A stretch of DNA of 64,000 nt, taken from NCBI GenBank assembly GCA_002914805.1, contig JXTB01000017.1, forward strand, positions 659,463-723,462, given 5' to 3'. This stretch comes from Parasponia andersonii. Lineage: Eukaryota > Streptophyta > Magnoliopsida > Rosales > Cannabaceae. The position numbers and the translations under genes were made by a program. The notes beneath the pieces are model-generated. The model saw only the letters and a program-made list of their open reading frames with translations, did not search any database and was not told the origin of the DNA. Within the stretch, counting starts at the first letter, position 1. Every line of letters begins with the position of its first letter. Shown piece after piece: positions 44,743 through 57,800 of this stretch.

Positions 44743-46622
44743 CTTTTGACGTTAAGAAGGTTTCCAGAAGGACCCTCGACTGGTCACTTCTGCTTGTATA
44801 ATACATAGTACAGACTTAGGTTCTTTAGCAACTTGAAACACAAAATGGTTGGTTGTTCCTAGGGTCGTAGTATTGACATCACCATTTCCTTGTGATCAAC
44901 TTCACCTGTTAACAATATATTAGTTTTTATGAGATCAACCTCAGAATCCGTTGTTGTACTTCCTTAGCCAAATGGAGAGCATCTCTGGTCTTTTTATCCG
45001 TTACAAAATGTAGTGCTGTAATCACAAGTTTACGGGGAGATGAATTTAGGAGCTAGACAATAATAGTGGATTATATAATTTCCATTCATATTTACTAGAT
45101 TTTTTCGCTCTGGATTCATGTTTGTTAGTTCGTGTATGATACTCGTGATAAACTTGAAATGGAGGACATGTAAATCTTTGTTCTAAGATTCAACTTGAAA
45201 TGTTGGAAAAAGGCTAAAAACATTAATGAGATCAAATACCTTGGACCTTGCAGATTCTCAGGTTGTACAGAATTACACGTATATTAGCTTTCTTAAAGAT
45301 TTATATGATGTTTTTTTTTACGGGAGTGGTACGTAGTAGCGGGAAACGAGTTTAAACCTCTTCACCCGCCCTTTAATGTGAGATTTTGATTTTCAAATAT
45401 TGTCAGTTGTAACACATTCTTTCGTGCGGTGCTGAATTATTGCATCACATGATACATCAACCATTCATTTGCCTGTTTTTTTTTTTATTTTTTTTTTATT
45501 TCACTTCCTTGACCATTTCATGGTTTTTTCTCGAAAGAAAACAAAATTTTTCATTAAAAAATAAATAAGTAATAATCTGTGAAAACACCGTTGGTAACTA
45601 GGTCTATAAAATGTAGTACATGGTTAAAAGCCATGGACCTCAGGGAATGTGGGTGGCCTTTGCATATTTGCCATAAACTTGGCCCTTTCGATTCTTGGCT
45701 CCTTGATGAGGAAACCAAAGGACAATTTCCATTTTCCACACTAAAATGTCGATCTCAAACGCCGTGGCAGTGACATTCAAATCAACAGTTGGCCCGAAAC
45801 AGGTCCAACAGAAAGTGTGAATTGACTATAACATTGCCCGTGGTGTCCCTAGCGTTTCCTTTCGAATCTTTTTCATCGTACCAAAGCTCAGCAACTCACC
45901 CCAAAACCACAAAGTAATTCAACAAAAAAAGATGTAGACGCCAAGAATTTGTTTCCATGAATAGCGTGTTAGAATTTTACATATACGTTGGTTCGAAATA
46001 CCGGGAATGGGATTTCAAAGGGTAGAAAAAAAAATTAAAAAATTGCCGCAGCGGTTACCGTTCAAGTCTAATATGATTATTAAATGAGTTTAAGGAGAAA
46101 CTAAAATGGACCTTATTTCACATAACTAAGTCCAAACATATTACAAAATTGGGCATTCCATATCTTTGAAATTTAAAGTTTAACAAAGCATTTCTTCCTA
46201 CAAGAAAGAAAACACACCGAGTATTTTATCTTCCTATTCCAAACTCCAACAAGAGTGACAAATTTCCCCTGTTAATTCTTGGGGAAAAAAAAAAAAACCC
46301 AAAGAACAACGGTACTAATTCATGTAATAATATAACATAATATCAGGACCAGAATTAACTAGCGGTAATTTACATAAAGGACTATTGAAACACTGAATCA
46401 AACAATATTGATCAAAACTATTCCGAAAAAAAAAGCCAGTAAACCAATACGATTCATTAAAACTAGTAAACCAATACATTTTAAACAACCATTTACAAGA
46501 CCAATATTACCATTACCTTCTCCTTTTAACATTCTTCTTTTCCAAATCTATTAAATTGAACCATTAAAAATTAGCTCACCTTCCTTCCCTTTCTGATAAT
46601 AAATCAAAAAAAAAAAAAAAAT
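44743..46622. other. 3' UTR of the MYST gene and convergent intergenic DNA
   Basis: Sequence to about 45100 has gene-like composition and probably includes the 3' UTR of the acetyltransferase. The rest, up to the stop codon of the minus-strand gene at 46623, holds the 3' flank of that gene. No further gene, RNA gene or defined repeat was recognised. Confidence 0.5.
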
Positions 46623-47297
46623 TCAAACGGTGGTGGGTTGAAGATGATCTCTTGGGTGTTGAATATGTTGGAGCTGCAATCCTCTAAGCGCGACCCCACC
46701 AGATCTCCTCTTCCACAAACTCTCCGACTCCCCTTCTTGGCCTCCTGCCGGCCGTTTTATCACCGGCAAAGGCGGATCCATATCCCCAATATCGATCTCA
46801 GACACACAATTCTCACTCTTAGATTCACCCCCACAAGACCCATTTCCGCCATTGACGACCTTCCTGCTTCTCCGGCCAAGGCCGCCTTCGCCGGCTGCGG
46901 AGACGGCGGCGGCGGAAGGGTTAGTAGCGGCGGCGGCGGTGAGGTTTTTGCTGGACAAAAGTTTCTTGAGCTTGGAGTACTTAACGACGACCCGGCTACT
47001 GTTGTCGTTTTTGGTGTGCAGCTTAGAAGCGGCGATTAGTGTCCTATGGGAGAGTAGCGATTTATGGTGGTTGTGATGAGAAGTCGGGAAGCCGACGATT
47101 CTGTTGTTTCGCTTGACCTGACCGATGCAACTGATTCTTGGGGACATTGGGTCGTCGCTGGAGGACGACGCCGGCGACGGCGACTGGCGGTTGACGCATC
47201 TGATCGGAAGGCCAACGTCTTTGATGGAAGGTCTTGAGCATAACATTGGCAAGAATGTGTTCCTTTGATTATGGAAATGGTGGCATTCAGGACCCAT
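46623..47297 (-). CDS. Plant-specific protein of unknown function, 224 residues, intronless
   Basis: A single uninterrupted frame on the minus strand, much richer in GC than its flanks. I recognise the architecture of a small land-plant family without known biochemical function: an N-terminal block (SIKDVGLPIRCVNRQ, residues about 25-39, then DPMSPRISCIGQVKRNNR at about 49-66) and a C-terminal block (PPLPVIKR, then LWKRRSGGVALRGLQLQHI at about 193-211). The middle is a Lys/Ser/Ala-rich, probably disordered linker (KYSKLKKLLSSKN). There is no signal peptide or membrane segment. Basic tracts could favour a nuclear location, but that is inference. The start at 47297 is the first ATG of the frame and precedes the conserved part closely. 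It is convergent with the acetyltransferase gene. Confidence 0.75.
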   Translation of the reverse strand: MGPECHHFHNQRNTFLPMLCSRPSIKDVGLPIRCVNRQSPSPASSSSDDPMSPRISCIGQVKRNNRIVGFPTSHHNHHKSLLSHRTLIAASKLHTKNDNSSRVVVKYSKLKKLLSSKNLTAAAATNPSAAAVSAAGEGGLGRRSRKVVNGGNGSCGGESKSENCVSEIDIGDMDPPLPVIKRPAGGQEGESESLWKRRSGGVALRGLQLQHIQHPRDHLQPTTV

Positions 47298-47570
47298 TAG
47301 TGAAAACGCTACCCAAAAAAAAAGGGAAAGAAAAAAAAGAGGGGGATTAGAGATTGTTTTTGTAAGAAGAACTTATAGGGGGCTTTTAGTGTAGAGAGAT
47401 AGAGAGAGAGAGATAGAGAGATTTGGGTCAATAAGGAGAAGAGGGCAAAGAGCCAAAGACTTTGTCCAAGTCTTTTATGGTGTTCTTTCTGAATGAGAGC
47501 GGTGCTAAAAAGGTGTCTTGAGTGTGTCAAATTTGTTTTTTATTTTTTATTTTTTATTTTTTATTTTTTG
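47298..47570 (-). promoter_or_regulatory. Leader/promoter of the unknown-function gene
   Basis: On the minus strand this region contains a CT-rich patch (47393-47421) typical of plant leaders and, further upstream, a tandem TTTTTTA-type run at 47534-47567 (read on the plus strand). No TATA box was assigned with confidence. Confidence 0.45.
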
Positions 47571-48395
47571 GGCTAAAAATGTTGTCAAATATGATCGAAC
47601 AAAATGAAAATTATGAGATTTTAATATCGATCTCTTTCTGATTATTGTAGTGTAACTCAGTCAGTCGGTCAAGTCACAAAATGAAGAAAGAGTTGGAGTG
47701 AGAGAGGCGCGCACAAAAATAAGAGCCGAAAAGGTCGACCATTAAATTGGTTTGACTGACGGGGACTTTAATTTTTTATTTTTGACTTTTGGTTGAGATG
47801 TTCTATTGGGATGTGAATATTGTGGTAGTATCTACTATCTACTACTAGCTAGCTAGCATGCGTAAATGAAGGAAAGCTCAACTGTCTGAAATAATTACCA
47901 GGGTATTCTGCTTTATAAGTCCAACCATTTCATGCTACTTCTCCTACAATTATAGGCTGACCCTCTTCTTGTCTCCTTTTAAGCTCCTTATCTACAAAGC
48001 AATCTGAGCAGTTTAGTTGACACCACTCTTAAAGTCTACTCTAAACTTGTGTTTATTTAACACTGTTACCACAGTTTACTTTTTAATTTTCAGCCCTAAA
48101 CTGTTTCCAAAAAAGCTAGAAGAACAATACAATGTGGGGTTGGTAGTTCAAGCCAAACAGGATGTCGAGTATTTTTATACAATATGGATTTTATTCAAGC
48201 CCAAATAAAATTGGGTGATGCTAAATCTGTGTTTGCAACATTGTGACGTGCCAATAATATAAATAGATATATTAAATAATTTTGTAGTACATGAGGTTAA
48301 CTAACTAAAAAATTGAGACAATTAATCTAATTGCTCAACTATATCATCTAGCACTATTCTTCTTACATTTTAAAGTAAATTTTTACGGTTTAAGA
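47571..48395. other. Intergenic DNA, no gene seen
   Basis: AT-rich flank upstream of the minus-strand gene. It may include distal promoter elements. No coding region was recognised. Confidence 0.45.
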
Positions 48396-48416
48396 TATAT
48401 ATATATATATATATAT

Positions 48417-48655
48417 CCACCAGTTCAGTAGGTATTTTTTTTTTACCTATGCATAGGTATCAATTTGACCAATGAAAATTTAGCATGCATATTTTTTTAT
48501 TGTAAAAAGTAAAAGAGAGAAAGAGCATTAATAATGCACGTCTTTTCATGCACTTCATTATAGCCATTGGATCACCATTAGATGGTGATCCAACGGCTAA
48601 AAAAAAAATATCTACCCATAGGTAAAGAAAAAAAATACCTATTAGATTGACAACT
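48417..48655 (-). mobile_element. (TA)n-inserted MITE-like element, copy C
   Basis: A copy in opposite orientation to A and B. It starts CCACCAGTTCAGTAGGTATT and ends ATTAGATTGACAACT. It is flanked by a 22-bp TA run on the left and a long TA run (48657-48677) on the right. It holds the palindromic ACCTATGCATAGGT near the left and the central near-palindrome around TTGGATCACCATTAGATGGT. Confidence 0.85.
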
Positions 48656-49124
48656 ATAAATATATATATATATATATACACACACGCATATTGTCTTAAG
48701 CTTTTTCAAGTTATTTGCTTACTTAATCATTCGACGGTGACGATCACCTCTAAAATTTTGAAGAATATTCTTGAATAAAATTCAAACTCTTACGATCACG
48801 TTATAAAACATGTTGATCAATTTTAAGCTCCTTTATTTTTCAGCAAAAATAATAAAAAAAAACTGTGATTGGGCGTATGGTAAATAATGTTAATATATAA
48901 TATGAGCATTGACTAATGGAATAGCTTCACTTTTCATGTAAATTAAAAGACCAGGGGTAAAATTGATGAAACTTCTTTTTTTCTCCTGTAGAAAACGAAG
49001 ACCAGCTTCACTTTTTTTTCTTTTTTGGATATTGTTTCGGACTTAGAAGTTTAGCGTCTATTATATTGTACATCCATATATATTGTCATGTTTCTTTGCT
49101 CTTAATTTTTGTGTATAAAATATA

Positions 49125-49665
49125 GTATGAATAATTGTGTTAGTCCCTAAATTACGAGAAAAGTCTTGTATTGATTCTTAAATTTTAAATTGTATCATTT
49201 TGATTATTAAATTATTAAAAAGGTTTCATTTTAGTCTTTTTGGTTTTATATTTCATTTTATTCTTAACAGAACGAGTATACAAGACACTTATTATTCTAT
49301 TGTACTTATTTCGTATCCAGAAATATAGTTGAACATTATAATTATAAAGAGATTAGAACATAAATTGAAGCAAGTTAAAAATGATTGATTAGAACATAAA
49401 TTGAAGCAAATTAAAAATGATTGATTGAGCAAAAATCAATTACACACTGGACAAAATAGAACTGTCCATAATACGATATTCATAAAAATCATTAATACAT
49501 AATGAAAAATACAACTTATGAGCTCATTCTGATAAATTTTAAATAAAATATATAACAAAAATGAATAAAGAACACATTTTTAATAGTTTAAAGACTAATA
49601 CAATACCATTAAAAGATTAAGAACGAAAATAAGATTTTCTCCTGAATTTCAGGTATAATAGAATT
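49125..49665. mobile_element. Possible MULE-like foldback element with internal tandem duplication
   Basis: The left end (GTGTTAGTCCCTAAATTACG, followed by TCTTGTATTGATTCTTAAAT) resembles the reverse complement of the right end (TTTAAAGACTAATACAATAC, then AAGATTAAGAACGAAAATAA). This is the layout of long-inverted-end MITEs related in style to that at 36278-36809. A near-perfect tandem duplication of about 38 bp (ATTAGAACATAAATTGAAGC repeated) lies at 49349-49427. No target duplication was found. Confidence 0.4.
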
Positions 49666-51180
49666 ATTTATCCTAAAATATATATATTCGAGTTTGGATT
49701 GGTTTTATATGTATTTATTGCTTTCAGAGGAGTCAAAAGTGTGCAAAGAAATCATATATATTAATGGAGCACATATTATTATGTGTAACCACGTTTTCCC
49801 ATATTGCAATCAATCCGCGGATTCACTATATTATATACAATAAATTAACTAACTTACATAGGAAAATGCTTCACTGCGTGGCATTTTGTGTTTTGATTTG
49901 TAAACTCAGTCATCCTTATAAATCAAAGGATAGCTGTATGCATAATAATAAAATATTCAGAGTAATCTAAATTAATACTATATATTAAACTTATACTTTT
50001 TATCTTCCTCCATTTAAAGCAAGTCTGTCCTATCTTTTTGCAACCAAAAGAAGAAGAAATTTTTTTTTTAAACATATATTTATGCTGTGTCCTTGACCGT
50101 AGTTTTTTTTTTCCCTCTATGTTATCATTTATGATTTAAAAAAAAAATGCTAGTTATTGAAGTTTGAAAACATCAAAATAAGTGTATAATTTCAATATAA
50201 AGAAGATTTGGTCATGGTTAGGGGAAATTAATACGAGCCTTTTCTAAACATTGTTGACCCCCCCAAAAAATGCTATCTATTCGAATGGAGATTTATTATA
50301 ACATGATGTGGATTGCGTTGAGTCATACTAAAAGTCTAGAATCGGAAAAAGTACGTACACACACATAAGTACTAATTGAGGGTCATATGACTCATATCAT
50401 GTGACCATAGGTTTCAGTACGTAACTATTCGTTTCTTCTTAATTAGTCCATATGGCATCTTCAAAAACATATCTAGTTATCTTCTCTTTTAATTATCTAA
50501 TTCTAGGCATAAAAAGTATAATCTTACAGTGTCAATAAGTGAGTGGGTTTGGTTACTTAAGTGGTAAATTTGGTGGCAACTTTAAATGAGTGCCGAAGGG
50601 CCTAACTTTCTATTTTTTTTTTTCCTTTTGAAAAAAAAGAGGGCGTGTCTATAATATGACGCACTAATCATAGTTCTGTATAGTTGTATGATTTTAATTG
50701 TTAAGTGTGGATAAAGTTAGGACTCACTATATTCATATTATTATGTCTCACGCAATAATTTTTCTAGTTAAAACATTACGGTGGTATAGTTTCTCTACCC
50801 CCCTCTCTATCTTACTATGGCAATTATTAATTTTTTTTTCTCTCTCTTCTTTCTCTCTCATCTCATCGATCTTTACTTGCGTATAGCTAGCTATTGCTCT
50901 CGTCTGTTGATTAATAAAGAAACTTAACTATAAAATTTTTCTCTCCTCTGTAGATTAATAGAGAAACTTAACTATAAATTTTTTTCTTTCTTTTTTTTCA
51001 AATGGTATTGTGATGAAGGTAAGAGCTAATGATACTGGAAAAAATTAGAGTTTGGAAGGATATTTATTTAGTTTTTATTTGTAGTTAATAAGAGTTGCGA
51101 TTGAGCTTAATTAATTCAAGCACTTATTGTTAACTTGAGTATTTAATTTTATTTATTTATTTTTAAATTCTGATCGAGAT
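49666..51180. other. Gene-free AT-rich DNA
   Basis: No coding region was seen. An imperfect tandem duplication of about 46 bp around GATTAATA(A/G)AGAAACTTAA lies at 50907-50990, next to a CT-rich stretch at 50834-50860. Confidence 0.45.
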
Positions 51181-51206
51181 AATATATATATATATATATA
51201 TATATA

Positions 51207-51420
51207 CCAATCGTATTTTTTTTAATCTATGCATAGGTATCAATTTGGCCAATGTACATATTTTTTTATTATAAAAAAATAAAAGAAAAAAATGGAATTA
51301 ATGATATACGTCTTTTTATTTATTTCATTATAGTCATTGGATCTAAATAGTGATCCAACAGCTAAAAAAATAGCTAAAAAAAATACCTACCCATAATTAA
51401 AAAAAAATACATTGGCAACC
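51207..51420 (-). mobile_element. (TA)n-inserted MITE-like element, copy D (shortened, diverged)
   Basis: About 214 bp starting CCAATCGTATTTTTTTTAAT and ending AATACATTGGCAACC. A TA run of more than 24 bp lies on the left and TATATATATATA on the right. It shares TATGCATAGGTATCAATTTG and the GTGATCCAACAGCTAAAAAA end with copies C and E but is shorter in the middle. Confidence 0.75.
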
Positions 51421-54155
51421 TATATATATATATAAATCGAGTCGAAACCAATACTCATGCATATCTAATTGAAGATAGAATATACATATATTCATACATC
51501 ACAAACTAATCAATTGGTATATACATTAGAAAAAGTTGAAATCATTAATTGATATTCAAACGAACTAGATCAACTATCAGTGCACTATTCAATTCAACAC
51601 AAACCCATTCAAGATAGTAATATAAGATCAGAGTAAAAAAAGATAGTAATATAAGAAGAAGAAGAAGATGACAAAGAAGAACTGGTTGCAAAGCGAGCTG
51701 GATGAGCTTTGGCAACAGCTAGATCACCTTGGAGCTCAACCATCTTTCTTGTAGTAAAGCTATGGTGCCAATGCATATGTAAATCGGATTCTGCAGTCGA
51801 ATAGAGAGAGCCATAATTATGAGCGAGAACAGAGAGGGCTGTAAATATACGAGAGTGGAGATCGACGAGTGGTGCGAATAGAGGAGAGCCATAGCTATAA
51901 GTGAGTAAGGATCGATGAGAGAGAGAGAAGGAAGAGGGGAGAAGAGAGAGAGACCAATAATTGCGATAAAAAGAGAGAGAAGAGAGAGACTATAACGCGT
52001 CGTATTAATCTTTTAGAGAAATTATTGGATGAGACATAGTAATGTAAGCTTAATAGGTCCTATTTCCATCCACACCTAACGATTAAAATCATACGGTTGA
52101 CAGTTAATGACCTTATGTAAGGTCTAAGATATTTATTCCTGTCTTGTCTTCTCACTGGCAATTGAAAGAGACATTCAAAAACCGAACTTCGGCACCCTTT
52201 TTCTTTCTCCATGCAATGCAATAATAATTATAACTTAAAATATATATAAATAGCTAAAATATTTATTCTACCCCTAGTAAGGATAAACGGTAAGATTCAA
52301 CAATTTCTATTCAATAATTCGAACAGAAAGTGAAACGGTTTGTAATCGATTTCATTTTATTTTTTATTTATTTATTTTTTCTTTTGAATCCACTAATTGT
52401 CAGCAGATAATACATACATAAACACGAATAACCAACGTTTATACTAAAATTTTCACGGATCAACCAACGTACGTGTCATATTTCCTTTCATTTAAAAAAA
52501 TTAAATATAAAATTGTGACACCAACAGTCAACGACGTTAGATTTGGATAGATTACATGTTAATATGAGAATCCTCAATGGCACTACTAATTATATGACTT
52601 TTATTAATTCACATACGTTAACTTGGTCTAACAATATTTGGTTTTAGTTATTGTTACTATAACTTTCTAGCTACAAAATTTGTAAATGAGAACTAAAGTA
52701 CGTCATATTAATATTTTGGTCAAACTTGAGGGAGAAACACATCAGTTAGTGAATAAAATTGGCCCTACAAAGGAAAGTGGCTTCACAAAAACTGGCCCGT
52801 ATAATATTTCTCTATTAGACACGTACGTACTATTTGATTTCTTTACCTCTTGATAAATGATAAGGCCAACTAATGAATTGTGTTAATATTTATCATCACC
52901 GCCAACTAAATAAATCTCGAAGTAACACAGATATATGATATAATAATGATACTATTAATCCACAAAAATTAGGCTACAAAAGGGGGGTGATCTCATGATC
53001 AATCATATTGTCATTCAAATTAGTAAAACCTAAGGAAGATCCAAGTTTCTACGTTCTTTACTAACCAACCAATTAAAATTTTTAAAAATAAATATAAAAA
53101 CTTGTTCCACGTGTGGACGGCTCCGATTCTTTTATGAGAAAAGAATATGATTTAACTTTTGACATAAAAGCCACATCTGAGTCTCGCAATAAAATTGCAA
53201 ACTAATTACATGAATCTGTGTACTGCTATTTATACTCTATTAGTGCTACCAAATGCAAATAGTTCGATAATTTGAATTTAAGATCGATTGAGATGATAAG
53301 TACGTGGAAGGACGGCTAGGAAATTCTATTTTCTATATTGGATATCTAACTGGATATGAATACCAATGTAAATACCATATTAGTCACCCATTTGAGTATG
53401 ATGGATATCCAACAAGGCACCACTTTTTCACATATGCTCATTTTCTCTGTGTCATGCTATCAGTTATAGAGAGTTCTATTTAAGTGATTTAGGGATTAAT
53501 TTGTGTAGAAGACCAAATACTCAGATAAATTACAGTCACTTTCTGATGCTTCCGCTTTCGGTTCATTGTCCAAACTACAATATTTATCGTAAACTTATGT
53601 ATACTCAATGAATTCTTGCCTATTAATTTTACACGAATGATCTAGGATTTATGTTTAATATTTACAATCCTATATTCATTCTTGACAAGGACCACTTTTG
53701 AAAGTTTTTCATGTAAAAGTTGGTTAATTATTATAAAAAAATGACAGCCGTCCGATTTAGATGAATAGATCTAGTGGTCACAAATTGTTAGAGGATAAAG
53801 ATGAAAGAGAGAGTACACGGAAGAAAGGGAGGAGAAGCAAAACTGCATGCAAAGCACATGCGATGGAAAACGAGAAGAGCGGAGGTAAAGACAAGAAAGC
53901 CGACAGGCCATGCATGGGGCACGTGGGCGGCACGTGAAAAGGAAGATTTGGTTAGGTAGTCTAAAGTCCATGATAAAGATTAACCCCTCCAACACCAACA
54001 AACATTGGTCCTTTTGGTTGGCCTAATATGACATTAGAGATCGACTTTGTTTTGATCAATGGGACCATTAATTATAAAAGTGAAACAAAAATGTGGACCC
54101 ACAGTATCATGTATTAGTTTCAAGCAAAAAGTATAATGTATTAGTTACAGAAGTT
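51421..54155. other. Gene-poor DNA
   Basis: Apart from the motif cluster at 53844-53936, no feature was recognised. A purine-rich (GAGA) patch lies at 51900-51985. Open reading frames are short and unlike any family I know. Confidence 0.45.
53844..53936. promoter_or_regulatory. Cluster of RY motifs and two G-boxes
   Basis: TGCATGCA (53844-53851), CATGCATG (53909-53916), CACGTG (53920-53925) and CACGTG (53931-53936) fall within 93 bp in GC-richer sequence. RY motifs are bound by B3 factors such as ABI3/FUS3. CACGTGGGC and CACGTG are ABRE/G-box sites for bZIP/bHLH factors. Together they resemble a seed or ABA-response module, but no gene was recognised next to it, so regulatory activity is only inferred. 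Confidence 0.4.
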
Positions 54156-54823
54156 AGAGATGTCAAAATGGGTAAGTTAGATTGACCAATTTATAAAAAC
54201 GACTTGTTTAAATTTTAATCGTGGAGTTCAATCTGGTTCTTAGATCCGCCGGACTCTTAGGTGGGCTATAAGTGAGCAAGGTCGGGTTTTTATCGAGCCA
54301 AAATGAGTTGGTCCATTTTTGGCCCAATTAAAAAAAATCTAAAAAAATATTATTATTATTATTTATATAATTAGTTAAAAATATTAGAAATTTAAAATTA
54401 AAATTTATGGAAAAAAATATACCTATTGATAAAATTTAAAAATAATTAAATAGGCTAAAAGTTTGTAAGTTGAATAGTTGAAAAAAAATTTTAAAACAAA
54501 ATCTTTAAAAAAATTATTTAAAATTAGATTGAAATTTAAAAGTATGAAAAAAAGAGTAAGAAAATGTGTATTTGTAAGTATTAGAAAAAATTTTGTATTT
54601 AAATTTATTTAAAAACTTCAAATAAATTAAAATAAAAAATATTTTTGACGAATTTGGTCGGCCCATGCTGGCTAGATTGACGGGTCGGGTCTAGATATGT
54701 AAGCCTAATCCAGTCTTACCCCTAGCCCAGCCTATTTTGATGCATGTCGGCCCGCGGCCACAATGACAGGCCGCGAGCTAGCTAGTTTGGTCGCCAGTTT
54801 GGTCTGGTCCATTTGACATCTTC
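54156..54823. mobile_element. hAT-like MITE candidate
   Basis: The left end AGAGATGTCAAAATGGG and the right end CCATTTGACATCT form an inverted repeat of about 13 bp. Next to each end lie GC-rich GGGTCGG / TCGGCCC-type words around an AT-rich core. Elements with AGAGATGTCAAA ends are common in plants. No 8-bp target duplication was evident, so ends are tentative. Confidence 0.5.
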
Positions 54824-57800
54824 GATCGAGGCATATATTTACTTAAAGAGAGTTTAGAAAAAGTAGCATAATCATTTTTTCACCCACTTTTTTTTTCGAA
54901 AGACTTTTTTTTTTGTCTTCCAACTTATTGCTTCTTAATAAAATGTTTTTGAAATCTTATATATATTTTTCATTTAAATTCTATATATTTTTTTTTTTGG
55001 AAAGCAAAAAAAAAATAAAAATCCTATAGATATCTTAATGCGTACATGAAAGAGTAATTGTAGAGTTGTTAAAAATTGGAATGGGTATTAAGATTATACG
55101 CCAATATTAGTTTATTAAGCTTACAAACGTGAGTGAAAATAGAATAAGTAGATTGTATAATGTAGACTTGTAGGGAAAAAAAAACCAACGATATTTTACC
55201 CTAATCGAATTTTACAAATGATAGTTCATGTCGAAGATTCGACTCCGGTTGAACATCTATTGACCCGAGTTAGACAATTAAGTATTATGTTTCTGATTTT
55301 GCATTCAACACGTCAATCGATTGATAAGATTTTAGAGTATTTAACTTTGCTAAGGTATTTAATATATGTACATAAATAAGATTATTAAATAAAGTCTCTT
55401 CATATATTTTTTTTAAAAAGTATTAATTAGTTAGCATATTTAGTGTAATCATAACACACTTTCTTAAAATGTATTTTTTTCTTAACACCGTCAATAACTT
55501 GAAAATACTAACATATTCATACAGGCACTGATCGTTTAACTTTATCTATCTCTAGCTTGGTCGGATCTGATCTCACCGAAGTTGTGTTTACAATATACTT
55601 GACCCTGGTCGAATTCATATTTTTAACAGAAGACATTGAATTTGTTTACTTGATGAAAAAGAGTATCCTAGCAATAATATCGGTAAAAAGTAAATTAGTC
55701 GATGATCCCCTTGTTAATTATGTATATATAAACACATACTAACATATATTGCACTACGAGGAAAACTTGGATTTTAACACAATATAGATTGAATATTATA
55801 GAAGAAAAAGTAGCTATTTGAATATATTAACCGAAATAATGTTATTTTGTTTTCTTCCTCATTTTGGTTAATTAGTAGTAACGTTTAGTGAAAGTGCCAC
55901 CGGAATGATGATGCTCAGAATAGCTCTTACATCATTAAGAATATGAAGAAAATTAATTATTTTGGCCAAGTGTTTACTTGCCACTTGAACTCATTTATTT
56001 TAAAAACTTTTTAATCATGCTATTTAAGTGGAGAAATTAACGTGATACACTTTGTGTTACACTTTTCTCTTTCTTATTTTTATTTCTTTATTTATTTTTA
56101 TTAAAGTCATGAGAGGTTCAAACTTTCTCATCTCTTTACGGATGGTCCTCGAACTTTATTTTATACACCCTGGAGTCTTCTAGTATGCGAATGCATATGT
56201 CAAAATGTATAGTTTAACATTTTTTAACGGAATTTCACATTTGTTTTTGCATGATGATTTAAAGTAAGAGTTTGATCGCCAGATTGAGACTAGTTCAATT
56301 AGTTTAGAATTAGTTTAGGATTTTTGTTAATATGTGAGAGAGGAGGAGTTCGAATGCTAATTAAGTTAGTTTTGGTATGAATTATATAATAAAAAAAATA
56401 AAAAAATAAGAATTTCATCAAAGAAAACCTAAAAAATATATTTAAAAGATGATTAACATTTTAGTTGGTTTTTTCAATTGGAGATCATCGTCCCTTAATT
56501 TAATGGATACTATTCTTTTTTTATTTTATTTTATTTCATGACGTTAACTTGAGGCAAAAGAATTGAAAAGGCGAAAAAAAAAACCATGAATTATGAATAT
56601 GATAAAAGGAATTAGAGACAGATTTGGCAAGATTTTTCTCTAAAGTTAATTATTTTGTTCCACAATTTTCATATACCAAATTACAGTTTGGTAGTTGAAT
56701 TTTCTATGATTGTAAGCAATTGGGTGCAATTTTCAGGTGCCCTTTTGTTTTGTTTTTTGTTTTATTTTTTACTGAAAAAATAACTGTTTTACAAGCCACA
56801 ATTCAAGGACTATTTTTATTTATCAACTAAAAACTAAAAAGTCATATTTTTTTGTATCTTTCATTTTAAATGGGTTTATAATAAAATTTTTTTTTTTTAT
56901 TGGTCTATAAACCGACCGAGTTAACTCAATTCAGTTATATTTTTTCTATTCTTAATAAGCACTTGATTCATGAATAGTTTTATGATTCATCAATTGTCTA
57001 TCTGATTTTTCAAATTTTCGAAAGAACTACTCAAGAAAAAAATGTGATCCCCTTTCTTGCTACCGTGATTTAACTTTTGCATTAAAGGGTATTAGCTTAT
57101 CATTTACAACTTAGTAAATTTCCAAGTTCACCATTGCATCAAAAATTATGACAAAATTTAATGCTTGGACGGTTGGTAGTACACTAGAAGTCTGGAAAAG
57201 TTTAGGAATCATTGGTGGTACAAATATAATTCAATGATCGTCAACATAAACAGAAGAAGGTTTAAGTCAACTTAGAATTTTTACCAAAGTCTCAAAAAGC
57301 ATGGAACTTTATTATTGGACAAATTTTTTTTTAAACAAAATCTAAATGATAAGGCAAATGGTAGGTGCCAAATTGTAGAGCTGAAAATTCACAATTGCAT
57401 TTAGCAAGGTCAATGATCGTCACGTCCTCTATAACCATCTATGTCTTGACAGAGTCTACTTGGAACACCCAGGATTTTACCAAACGCTTAAATCAGCCAA
57501 ACGTGTCCATAATTGCCATCAATAGGTAATTAACATTGAGTATTTCACTTCTAATAAGACTCTTTGTAATTTTATATCAATTTAGAAATAAGTAATGAAA
57601 TCAAAGTAAGATGCGTATCTGACCTCGATATTCGAATTATGGATTATTTGGAATAAATTTAGGATATATACCTTATTTAAAGGATTTACAATCTTAATAT
57701 TATTTCTTTATCATAATATGACCAATTTTGAATGAATGAAATTAGTGAGAAATCCTGATAGCCAAATTCCGCCTCAATGGACTAGGGTCATTCATGTTGG

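Noticed and set aside
53820-53940. A miR164-like precursor, suggested by GGAGAAGCA and GGGCACGTG words
   Set aside because: The words are not in miRNA/miRNA* arrangement and no stem pairs them.
53771-54001. A 76-codon minus-strand ORF rich in Cys, Ser and Leu
   Set aside because: Composition reflects a GA-rich plus strand; there is no homology or gene context.
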